Source: Limnomonas spitsbergensis
Lineage: Eukaryota > Chlorophyta > Chlorophyceae > Chlamydomonadales
Length of the DNA stretch: 64,000 bases
NCBI GenBank assembly: GCA_037349105.1
Contig: JAYJMM010000093.1
Coordinates: forward strand, 496,001 to 560,000
Direction: 5' to 3'
Part shown: piece by piece, positions 35,001-41,137 of the stretch
Layout of the letters: each line of letters starts with the position of its first letter
Numbering within the stretch: position 1 is the stretch's first letter
Notes under the pieces: model-generated
The model's database searches: none
What the model was told of the DNA's origin: nothing
The model's input: the letters and a program-made list of their open reading frames with translations, nothing else
Translations under genes and position numbers: made by a program

Positions 35001-35332
35001 TACCGCCCGGGCTCAACGAGCGGTTAGCCAAGCTCAAGCTCAAGATGGCGAAGCGGACCGAGGAGACCGGCGGCGGCGGGCAGAGCGAGGGCTTTGGCGG
35101 TGCGGGCGGGGTTTTGCCAAGCAGAGCGGGCAGCGTGGCCGCCTCGGGGCTGGCAGCGTATGGCGAGGGCGGGCGTCCGCAGTCGGACGGGCACTCGGGG
35201 GCCGGCCGTGGCGGGCTGGAAAATGGCGGCGGCGGCGGGGGGGATGTGCTTGACCGCCTGATCTCGATATCGTCATCGGTTGCGCCTGCGATGCCGGGGG
35301 CGGGCCGGCGGGTGTCTTCCGGTGGCGGTTGA
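13973..35332 (+). CDS. Kinesin motor protein, kinesin-8-like
   Basis: Twenty exons: 13973-14170, 14919-14990, 16222-16345, 16851-16972, 19854-19973, 20425-20502, 21491-21596, 22681-22775, 23023-23091, 25086-25174, 25934-26036, 26743-26865, 27330-27409, 28366-28501, 29423-29539, 30417-30560, 31231-31432, 32643-32724, 33717-34179 and 34823-35332. All junctions agree in phase and give 1010 residues. Motor landmarks are VAVRVRPL (near residue 25), P-loop GATGSGKT (120-127), switch I NSQSSRSH (230-237), switch II DLAGSE (265-270), [17 protein letters not shown], then [13 protein letters not shown] and the neck [10 protein letters not shown]. An N-terminal motor followed by this neck fits kinesin-8 (Kip3/KIF18/KIF19), plus-end-directed motors that limit microtubule length. 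The central part is helical and charged. The C-terminal 380 residues are Gly/Ala-rich with a basic patch ([13 protein letters not shown]). The start is uncertain: the ATG at 13973 is in frame, but CAG at 14015-14017 could be an acceptor from an unseen upstream exon. Confidence 0.93.
14200..14740 (+). repeat. GGTATGCATGGC 12-bp array in kinesin intron 1
   Basis: About 30 units of GGTATGCATGGC and variants are followed at 14640-14735 by GGGCATGGGTAT units. The array lies in intron 14171-14918. Long Met/Gly/Cys-rich ORFs here are artefacts. An echo of the exon 2 start lies at about 14823-14860. Confidence 0.9.
14995..15045 (+). repeat. Echo of the end of kinesin exon 2
   Basis: The segment GAGAAGCGGTACAATTGTGA...GGGCTTTGACTCG copies 14951-14990 with substitutions. 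It sits directly after the exon 2 donor. Confidence 0.7.
15325..16205 (+). repeat. Telomere-like 14-bp repeat block in kinesin intron 2
   Basis: About 58 copies of a 14-bp dimer are present, such as CCCTTATCCCTAAA, CCCTTCTCCGTTAA and CCCTTATCCCTATA. CCCTAAA is the C-strand of the plant-type telomere repeat. The block ends at the acceptor CCCTCAG of exon 3 (16221), so the sense transcript is pyrimidine-rich here. Confidence 0.93.
16395..16570 (+). repeat. Two extra copies of the P-loop exon end with donor
   Basis: TTGCCTATGGGGCGACTGGC...GGTGAGTGA occurs at about 16405-16457 and 16508-16562. Each copy encodes [10 protein letters not shown] with L in place of M and keeps the GTGAGTG donor. They follow the true exon 3 end at 16345. 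Confidence 0.93.
16712..16745 (+). repeat. Echo of the acceptor and start of kinesin exon 4
   Basis: CCCAG then GTGGCCCCAATGACCCAGGC and CTGATG match the true exon start at 16846-16876. After this the copy diverges and stops. The flanking TTTAT...TTTTTAATTA...TTGTTTATTA tract is also duplicated. Confidence 0.9.
16985..17250 (+). repeat. GGGGA tract followed by a near-complete copy of the exon 4 3' half
   Basis: 16995-17152 is a GGGGAGGGGA purine tract. 17154-17231 repeats the exon segment FTERQRLFG...LEVYNE with a few changes and an intact GTACGT donor. The GGCACTGTACTGCATCAGG that follows the original donor is copied too. The duplicate lacks an acceptor. Confidence 0.93.
17488..18595 (+). 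repeat. 9-bp TTTGCCCTA microsatellite, about 123 copies
   Basis: Units are TTTGCCCTA with scattered TTTGCTCTA, CTTGCCCTA and ATATGCTCT variants. With a 9-bp period there is no stop in several frames. It therefore yields ORFs of 386-493 codons (repeats of PIC, PYL or GQI) on both strands, which are not genes. It lies in kinesin intron 4. Confidence 0.97.
18690..19850 (+). repeat. Array of degraded copies of the start of kinesin exon 5
   Basis: Pieces of ACTATTTACGACCNGCTGGTGAAG...GAGCTGNGGG recur at about 18715, 18820, 19310, 19445 and 19650. They are embedded in repeated CCTTGCTTTGCCCCCCTGTC acceptor-tract sequence, with five near-identical units between 18985 and 19300. The functional exon begins at 19854 after the last copy of the tract. 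Confidence 0.9.
19995..20400 (+). repeat. Echoes of the kinesin exon 5 end and exon 6 start
   Basis: A copy of the exon 5 end (GGGCGCAAGGGACGTGATGGTGGGT) lies at about 20128-20155. Copies of the exon 6 acceptor and start (CACAG...CTTCTGGAGGAGGAAGA) lie at about 20284 and 20351. Confidence 0.8.
20505..21000 (+). repeat. GGGGAACACGGGGGGA minisatellite (G-quadruplex-prone)
   Basis: Repeated GGGGAACACGGGGGGAC with runs of 5-9 G on the sense strand starts at the exon 6 donor (GTGCGC at 20503). The complementary C-rich strand gives Pro-rich ORFs that are not genes. Confidence 0.93.
21005..21485 (+). repeat. Pyrimidine-rich CTGCACTGCCTCTTGCTT repeat
   Basis: Units of about 40 bp (CACTCCTTACTCCTGCACTG and CCTCTTGCTTGT) form the 3' half of kinesin intron 6 and lead into the acceptor TTTCCAG at 21490. 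Confidence 0.9.
21597..22085 (+). repeat. Tandem copies of the switch II exon end with donor
   Basis: About 12 units of 35-45 bp resemble TAGATCTGGCTGGATCTGAA-CGGGCAGCAG-GTGGGTGG. This is the end of kinesin exon 7 (DLAGSERAA) with its donor. Copies are increasingly diverged downstream, with CTTGAGGG and similar variants. Confidence 0.93.
22115..22190 (-). mobile_element. LINE 3' terminus in kinesin intron 7
   Basis: The reverse strand reads GGGCACCCACGCGGCCGAGC...GGGCCCAGAGGTGTAACGTC-ATTGAC. This is the same terminus as LINE copies A-C, opposite to the kinesin transcript. Confidence 0.75.
22368..22502 (+). repeat. Poly-C tracts in kinesin intron 7
   Basis: C runs of 8-18 bases are separated by TTCTTGTCT or TGCCCACGTCT. 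There is no gene; the ORFs are artefacts. Confidence 0.9.
23185..24405 (-). repeat. 8-bp TAGCCAAG array, about 150 copies
   Basis: The sense (plus) strand is TAGCCAAG with TAGCCAGG, CAGCCAAG, TTGCCAAG and TAGCCATG variants. It lies in kinesin intron 9 (23092-25085). An 8-bp period gives an 8-residue protein period in all frames. The minus strand is open in three frames for 376-476 codons (GYLATWL repeats), which is an artefact. Confidence 0.96.
24440..24810 (+). repeat. Dispersed repeat with related copy at 29895-30000
   Basis: CCTTGAGCAGCAAGTCTACTTGACTGCCCAAGTTG (24529-24563) matches 29917-29950. A TATCGAAA...AATAAA segment followed by a short hairpin (ACCTCCACTGGAGGT at 24782-24796) matches the TATCGAAACGAATAAA and ACCGGTGCACCGGAGGTAT at 29961 onward. 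Both lie in kinesin introns. The family is unknown and may be a short SINE-like element. Confidence 0.5.
25180..25800 (+). repeat. Echoes of the end of kinesin exon 10
   Basis: Degraded copies of the segment GCCTCGGATCAGTACCACCA...CACTCAAGTGAGTGC recur at about 25345, 25450, 25590 and 25755, separated by GCAGATCTAGGGTAGTAA-type units. A copy of the exon 11 acceptor and start lies at 25856-25885. Confidence 0.85.
26440..27190 (+). repeat. Echoes on both sides of kinesin exon 12
   Basis: Upstream, 26460-26515 copies the acceptor region (TGGATCCATC...CCTGACAGGTGAAAGTACAG). Downstream, the exon end [11 protein letters not shown] with donor recurs at about 26892-26935, 27025-27055 and 27138-27172, separated by GGGGGA-rich spacers. 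Confidence 0.92.
27410..27910 (+). repeat. GAGAGA tract and echoes of the exon 13 end
   Basis: 27415-27555 is a GAGAGGGAGAGACA repeat. Copies of the exon end [11 protein letters not shown] plus donor lie at about 27603-27640, 27675-27712, 27800-27830 and 27868-27910. Confidence 0.9.
28110..28625 (+). repeat. Echoes on both sides of kinesin exon 14
   Basis: Copies of the acceptor and start (GTAGGTATGAACTGAAGCAG) lie at about 28122, 28170, 28213, 28264 and 28312. A diverged copy of the exon 3' half, including [12 protein letters not shown] and the GTGTG donor, lies at 28517-28625. Confidence 0.92.
28860..29415 (+). repeat. CACTGTCACCAC 12-bp array
   Basis: About 45 units of CACTGTCACCAC or CACTGCCACCAC fill kinesin intron 14 up to the acceptor of exon 15 (29422). 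The resulting His/Thr-rich ORFs are artefacts. Confidence 0.95.
29545..30175 (+). repeat. G-runs and echoes of the kinesin exon 15 end
   Basis: The exon end [10 protein letters not shown] (CCTCAACCTGATGAGCACCT-TCAGGCT) recurs at about 29560, 29636, 29733 and 30130, each followed by G-rich spacers. A fragment of the preceding codons is at 29837. Confidence 0.92.
30596..31015 (+). repeat. Five to six copies of the kinesin exon 16 end with donor
   Basis: Units of about 95 bp repeat AAGAGCGGGATTGGCCGGGA-CCGCGTCCTGGACAT-GCCAAGCAG-GTGTGAACG at about 30605, 30700, 30795, 30885 and 30970. Several remain partly open for the kinesin residues. Confidence 0.94.
31715..32110 (+). repeat. 22-bp tandem repeat, about 18 copies
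   Basis: Unit AATATGCCAACCTGGACATT (+TA). The copies are nearly identical, suggesting recent expansion. It lies in kinesin intron 17 (31433-32642). The rest of the intron (32111-32640) shows no recognised feature. Confidence 0.97.
32735..32915 (+). repeat. GATCTGGATGGGGATCTGG repeat
   Basis: About 12 units directly follow the donor of kinesin exon 18 (32725). The following 32920-33716 has no gene. It ends in CCCTTAACCCTACTCTAACC, a telomere-like tract before the exon 19 acceptor. Confidence 0.9.
34185..34290 (+). repeat. TTTAGGG-like repeats after the kinesin exon 19 donor
   Basis: TTTAGGGTTAAGGGTTTTAG and similar strings follow GTATGTGAGG. The same intron ends in CCTAAACCCTCTCAG at 34808-34822, the complementary motif. 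34290-34805 holds no gene. Confidence 0.8.
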
Positions 35333-36085
35333 GAGGACAAGGGGAGCGAACGCACGCACGTACTAGAGGGGACACAGGTGCACGCACGAACTTGAGAGGC
35401 CCTATGCACATGCTCGTTGTTGAAAAGACGAAAGTAAATGCACGCATTTGAAAGGACAAGTTGAACGCACGCACGTACCGGTACTTGGAAGGACGTGGGG
35501 AACGCTAACACGCGCACCTCTGAGAGATGATGGGCCAGGGAGGCTTGGCCTCAGTAAGGTGTCACACGATTTTGTCGGTTCTTCTATCAGAATATTACTG
35601 TTTTACTGCGTTTCAACAGACCGTCCTACGTTACACCTGAGTCCCTTCAACAACGGTGTCAGAGCACAACACAGACAAGGCCGCACGCATGTATGTGACA
35701 GGACGTGGGAAGTGCACGCACGTAAACATTTAAAAATTACGTTTAGGGACATGAGTTTGAAAGACAGTGTAAAAATCTTGAAGAAGACGTGCCTCGCAAA
35801 AGCCTATCAATGGAAATGTCGGGAAATTAATTACCGGTATGTAAATCCGAAGCAAGGCAACGGCCCGCGCCCTGTTGGCTTGACAACGGTGGTCGATTGG
35901 CGGCAGTGGATCCGGGTCTAGGTCCGTGACGTGGATCTGTGGTGTGGATCATGTTTTGAATTCAAACCGTGCTGCGGGTGAGGATCTGGAGATGCTGTCA
36001 TTGTAAGTGGCAATGCGGCGACGAAAAGATCCGACCCTAAATGGGTAATGGATCCAACCTTCGTAATGAGGAGGGCAGGTTAAAT
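35333..36085. other. Kinesin 3' flank, no further gene
   Basis: 35340-35520 carries loosely repeated AACGCACGCACGTAC and GAGAGGACA motifs (unit about 50 bp), probably in the 3' UTR. TGTAA occurs at 35768-35772 but is far from the stop. The ORFs have no domain. Confidence 0.5.
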
Positions 36086-36135
36086 AATGACGTCACACCT
36101 CTGGGCCATGCTGAAATGAAGCTCGGCCATGTCAG
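36086..36135 (-). mobile_element. LINE 3' terminus fragment
   Basis: The reverse strand shows GGCCCAGAGGTGTGACGTCA preceded by CATGGCCGAGC, the family end described for copies A-C. 36136-36711 beside it shows nothing recognisable. Confidence 0.6.
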
Positions 36136-36714
36136 CAAACCAAAAGTTATCTGAGAAAGTCAAGGGAGAAGGGACGGGCAAGTGAGACAACCATGTTGTG
36201 TCGACATCAGTGTTGTGCCGATTAGGATCCCTACAGTCGATGACTACGTAGCCTAGTTTAGGGTTTTCAACCACCGTAATTTCGAGGCACATTCAACTAC
36301 TTGTATCTGCAAGTACCGGTAATGATGATTTCTGAATTACGGCGTAATGGCACAGCACTGGTCGAGATACACAGATTCCTTGACTTCACGACCTTCGGGA
36401 AACTTCGTAGTCTAGTGCTTTTCTGTCGAGAAGGATTGAAAGAAATAGGACGCTTCCGAAATTTCCAGGGAGCATGACATATCCACGTTCGATGCATGGG
36501 AGAAGGGAATGATAGGGGCCCACACACTAGTTTTTGCACAAATTTGCACGCCATTAGGGTGAACAGCAAGCGAAGGATAATGCCACCCTGGACAGGCAAC
36601 CAATGCAAAACCCCATGCCTGTTGCATGGCTTGTTTGATTTTTTTTTAATTTTTTTTGCTCCCCCTCTCGGGTGAGCCCAAACAAAGAGGTATTCAGAAG
36701 CCCAAGTGGCGTTA

Positions 36715-36916
36715 GGGGTCGGTCAGACTGCGTTGCGTTTGATGTTGCGTTTGGAAGTGCAAACGCAATCACAGACGCGAAACACAGGGGGGTGGGGGCG
36801 TTTGAATAAATATTGTTATGTTTAATCGGAATCAACTGCGCCCATATATTCTGATAGTCTATTTCTGATCATGAATATCAAACGCAACCCATAAACGCGA
36901 TAGTCTGACTGACCTC
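36715..36916. mobile_element. MITE copy 2, PIF/Harbinger-like
   Basis: This 202-bp element has inverted ends GGGGTCGGTCAGACTGCGTT and, from the right, GAGGTCAGTCAGACTATCGC. TTA lies directly outside both ends (36712-36714 and 36917-36919). Internal CAAACGC motifs and a G-run match copy 1 at 11079. No coding capacity. Confidence 0.88.
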
Positions 36917-36919
36917 TTA

Positions 36920-37935
36920 GGCCGACACTGCTCTCTTGCTACCGGTGCCGTAAAACCGGAAAGTGTCCGCGCACCCCTCTTTTAACAACATATCAAATTC
37001 GCCGCGCTGCTGGTTTTTGAATGGTTGTTTGCTATATCGCGCTGCCGGTCCGAAACAATTAATTAAACATCGCGCAGCGCTTTCAACCAGTCATAACATC
37101 AACTCCGCACATCTCTTACAGCCACTACGCATCGTCAACTCCATCAAAAACCTAGTTTGAAGCCTGAAAATACACAGTCGGCAATCAGTGAATGGATGTC
37201 GAAACAATCATATTTTATTTGAATTTTTGATGGTAGATGCGGAAAAACTACCCTGCGCACCTTCACAAATAGTTGTTTTGTTCCGTGACTGACCAGCCGC
37301 GCACCACTTTTGCTACTTAATAAGCTATCGCGCATCAACTCCACGCACCCCCAACAATAATTAATTAATAGCAGAGTCAAACCCTTTCTACGGTACTGAG
37401 CTCGCCTCTGCGACTCGTTTCGTAAATGAAGCCCGCATGGGCCTACAGCACCCATTTGGCTCCGACCAAAACGCGTTCGATTCAGTTCGATCAGCCGCCG
37501 TCTTGCTAACTATACGGTGTGTAGGACTGTAGGTACATTCCAGCGGGCTGTACTTTGCAACAAATGTACGTTGTACCTTTGAGTACCTAAATTGCGAGTA
37601 GCGGAGGCCTCTCTAAGGCCCTCTTTCTAAATTATAAGTGCATCAAATTGGCGCACTTACGGGCTTATGGTGCGACAGTGCTCATGCACTTGAATGAAGT
37701 ACTCCAGTGAGACGGAGTGAGGCTAATGCATCAGTGGCGTCCTTCTAGCGTGGGTTGGGAAAGTCGGTGTTCGGATCAAGATGTCGGCCCATTTCAGCCT
37801 CGCTCCCCTTCTCCGGTCATCATCATTGAAACAGTCGAGTTATCGACCTTTGACGGCATCATCCCACCATGGACAGAAGCTGACGGAGGCAGATGTGACG
37901 AGGTATGCCATTTGACATGTGAAACAGCGGCGGTG
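36920..37935. other. Intergenic, nothing recognised
   Basis: The stretch is relatively AT-rich and lacks the tandem repeats seen elsewhere. No gene, RNA or element ends are seen. Confidence 0.5.
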
Positions 37936-37939
37936 GGGA

Positions 37940-38745
37940 CCCCAGGGACCCTACCACCGAGCACAGATATACGGCGACCCACCGCGCCTGGTTCCAGTCC
38001 ACGGCGGGTGCCGTGCTGGCGCAAGTCAAAAGCCGCACTAGCCAGAGGGAGTGTGCTCGTGTGCGCATAAATTTGCGACTGCGGCTCGGCGCGATCAGCA
38101 CGCTAATACCAGAGGACGGCGCAACGGTCAGCGGCGAGAGGCATGCTACTGCCAGCGGTGTTGGGCACAGGGGGATAGCGAGCAGGTGGAGGATGTGCTA
38201 CATGTGTGCTTTCAGTGCCCCAGTGTCAGGGAGCAGTTACGGGAGCGGGGGTGGGCAGGTCCTCCGGGCGCTGCCACTAACTTCCACCAGCTGTACCAGG
38301 CTGAGCAGGGGTGGGATGCACTTGCTTTTGTGGACTTTGCTGTCAGTGGGCATTAGTTGTTGAGGGTTAGCCTCTAGGGAATCTGAGGCGCTGGTGTCGT
38401 TTGCCTTTCCGGCCCTCTCTTTTGGTATTTTTTTTGTTTGTTGTTGATTTTTGTTTGCCCCCTTTGTAGTTTCTTCTCTTCTCCCTTCTGATCAGTGGGG
38501 CGCCCTCGCGGCCAAGCAAGGTGGCATACGCTTGCGTTTGTGGCCTTTTTTTGATAGGCTTTGCTCAGGGCTACTCTCTAGTCGAACTCAGATGTCGGAC
38601 GTGGTCTCCTTGCCTTCCCGGCCTGTCCTTTTGTTCCTTCCCCCCCCTCTTCCTTTCAGTTCCGTCTTTTCCCCTTCTGAACAGTTGGGCGCCCACGCGG
38701 CCGAGCTTTGAGCGGGCCCAGATGTGTAACGTTATTGACCAGTTG
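37940..38745 (+). mobile_element. 5'-truncated LINE, copy C, frameshifted
   Basis: The RT C-terminal region is split over two frames. RECARVRINLRLRLGAIST reads in one frame, then CYCQRC, GDSEQVEDVLHVCFQCPS and RERGWAGPPGAATNFHQLYQ in another, stopping at 38354-38356. The tail carries GCGCCCTCGCGGCC at about 38500 and ends with GTTGGGCGCCCACGCGGCC and GCCCAGATGTGTAACGTTAT (38683-38740). Upstream sequence from about 37940 matches copy B. Confidence 0.78.
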
Positions 38746-38749
38746 TGAG

Positions 38750-39605
38750 GACTGAGGAGGCCTCATGGCATGTTGCTCACCGGTATAAGCCCTGTTTATT
38801 GGGGGCTTGTTGCAACATTTCTAATTTTACACTTTACCAGGTAGCATACAGTATGTACCGAGGTACTAAGTGGGTGAGAAGACAGCAAAGGCTGCAACCA
38901 ACAGCAAAGCAACAACGCTCATGTTCCTGGCCATCTTGATAATGACGTTTGGATGAGTTGCGGTATATATGCGATTGAGGATCTTTATTTGCCCCAAGCC
39001 ACAAACGTAAACCCGGCCCTCAAACCCTCATCGGTCAATGCTTCCACTGAGTGGCAGGATGGCATCAATGGCAGGATGACATCGAAGAAAGCACGTGGCA
39101 AGGATAACATCGACCGCGATATGTCACCCGGTCATGCGTGTGACACATGCCAGCATATGGCCACATCTGCAACTGCCATGACGTTGTCACATACATATGC
39201 GCCTCGCCACATGTCCGTAAGTTCTATGTGGGCTGCATCACCCATGCACGCTGAGCACCTTCAACTGGTTATTGCGAGGTGTACTTCGTTGCAAACTTAT
39301 GACGCGGGGAATATTATTCGAATATCGCCATAATATTTCACATGTTTTATATTACAGCACGTTTCCGATTGGACCCTGACAAGTACCTGGGTTCATTCCG
39401 GGTCGTTCTGAGCTGAGACACTGGACCCCGGAAAATCTCCGGGCACTTATGACCACCTGGATTCGTACAGTACTTCTCTTGTTTTTCCGGGGACCTCCCC
39501 CTATCCCCGGAACAAACATATTACATTTGTGTTCACGTTTTACAGTCCAGCTGCCCTGCTGGACTGTACAAACGTCGCTAACATTCATGTGGCTGAGTCT
39601 AGTTT
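38750..39605. other. Intergenic, nothing recognised
   Basis: A 126-codon ORF at 38953-39333 has no domain, biased composition or neighbouring splice sites to support it. No other structure seen. Confidence 0.5.
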
Positions 39606-39609
39606 GGGT

Positions 39610-39820
39610 TTTAGGGTAGAGCAAAGCCCAGAGGTGTACCGTCATTGCCATTCTTGTGCGTGACTGAGCTTTGTGAGCAAAGCCCAGAGGTGTACCGTTA
39701 TTGACATTCTTGTGCGTGACTGAGCTTTGTGAGCAAAGCCCAGAGGTGTACCGTTATTGACATTCTTGTGCGTGACTGAGCCTTGTGAGCAAAGCCCAGA
39801 CGTGTAACGTCATCAACTTA
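39610..39820 (+). mobile_element. LINE 3' terminus repeated four times
   Basis: GCCCAGAGGTGTACCGTTAT or variants recur at about 39629, 39679, 39738 and 39795. The later units have a 59-bp period that includes TTGTGCGTGACTGAGCTTTG. No RT sequence precedes it. Confidence 0.75.
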
Positions 39821-40389
39821 CCAGTTTTCCAAATGTTTTTGCATCTCAAAGCACATCACAAGATTTATTTTCCCAAACAATGTACAGAATTAACTGAATC
39901 ACCCGCCCCAGCTCCAAAGCGAAGGCCATGCTCCATGGTTTGCGGGCACCTGTGCCATGCATCAAATGTGATGCTCCGCTGGACTGCCAAAAAAACCTTC
40001 ACACACAAATCCATCGGGACCCAACACTCATGCCCTTGAGCGCTCCGTGTCCTCCCCCCAAAAGAGGCATGCAGTTGCTCTACCCCCCACACTTCAACAC
40101 TTAGCAGGCGCTGATGAAGAAACCGAAGGCGCAACCAGTAGCATGCATGATGCGACCAATCGGCCACCTGCAAAGCTGCAGTCACCCAAGATCAGGTGGA
40201 CTTTTTAGCTGGGCCCAGAATTGAATCGTCCTAAACCCAAGATCACCACCATTATAAAGGTATGAACACAGCAACCAAGGTATGGACCATAAACTAACAA
40301 ATACTTGATAGTCTCATCTTGCCCTCCCCCCTATTTACGTGGCCATCCCGTTTTAAACAGTAAGAGTGACTGAGATCATTATTCCCAGC

Positions 40390-41135
40390 CCCAACAGCAT
40401 CATCATCAGCAGCAGCGAGGGGAAAAAACTGCCTGCGGCAGTACCAGATGCAGCATCAGCCATGTAGCAACAGCTATAGCATCAGCTGCAGTAGCAGCTG
40501 CTGGTGCAGCAACAGGGCATTATCTAGTAAAACTGCTTGCGACAGGAGCAGCTGCAGCATCAACAACATCCGCCGCGATACCAGCTGCAGATCGACAGCA
40601 TCCGCTGCAGAAGCAGCCAGCGGGTGCAGCAGCGGCATCGTCATTTCGGAACATCCTGTCTGGTCCCTCCCTCCTCGCCCATTTTCCACTTGTAGGACAG
40701 AGCAGAATTTGGGACACACTCCCATCTCCTTGCCCATCACCTTCATTCCTGCAATCCGTCTGGACGCCAAACTCAAGCCAGGGACAGCATGCGGCACAAT
40801 GTAGCAAGGCCAGCAATAACCAGGCTGACTCGGTCCTCTTGGATCCCGATCTCCTTGCCCATCACCTGCGTTCCTCAAATCAGGCTGGATGCGAAACAAA
40901 GGCCCGGGACAGCGTGCAGCGCAATGTGGCCAGGCCAGGATCAACTCATGCGTCCTTCCAGGCTGATTTGGTCCTCTTTGATTCCGATCTCCTTTAAGGC
41001 CGACTCCGTCTCCTTTTAGGGAAAACGTGGTCCAGCATGAACTCCGGCTTCTTTTAAGGCTGCCTCTGCCCCTTCAATGTCCCTGTAAGACCCCATCTAT
41101 TTATCGACAATTTTCGCCATCTTGAGCGGCCCGTC
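40390..41135. repeat. CAG-rich tract and duplicated blocks downstream of the large minus-strand gene
   Basis: 40395-40635 is rich in GCAGCA/GCATCA units. 40720-40815 and 40848-40940 are diverged copies of one block (CTCCTTGCCCATCACCTNCNTTCCT...GGGACAGC). 41040-41135 holds degraded pieces of the last exon (for example ATTTATCGACAATTTTCGCCATCTTGAGCGG copying the end of the coding sequence). 39821-40389 shows nothing. Confidence 0.65.
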
Positions 41136-41137
41136 CC

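Noticed and set aside
38953..39333. 126-codon ORF
   Set aside because: No recognisable domain, no splice context, no repeat origin; length alone is not enough.
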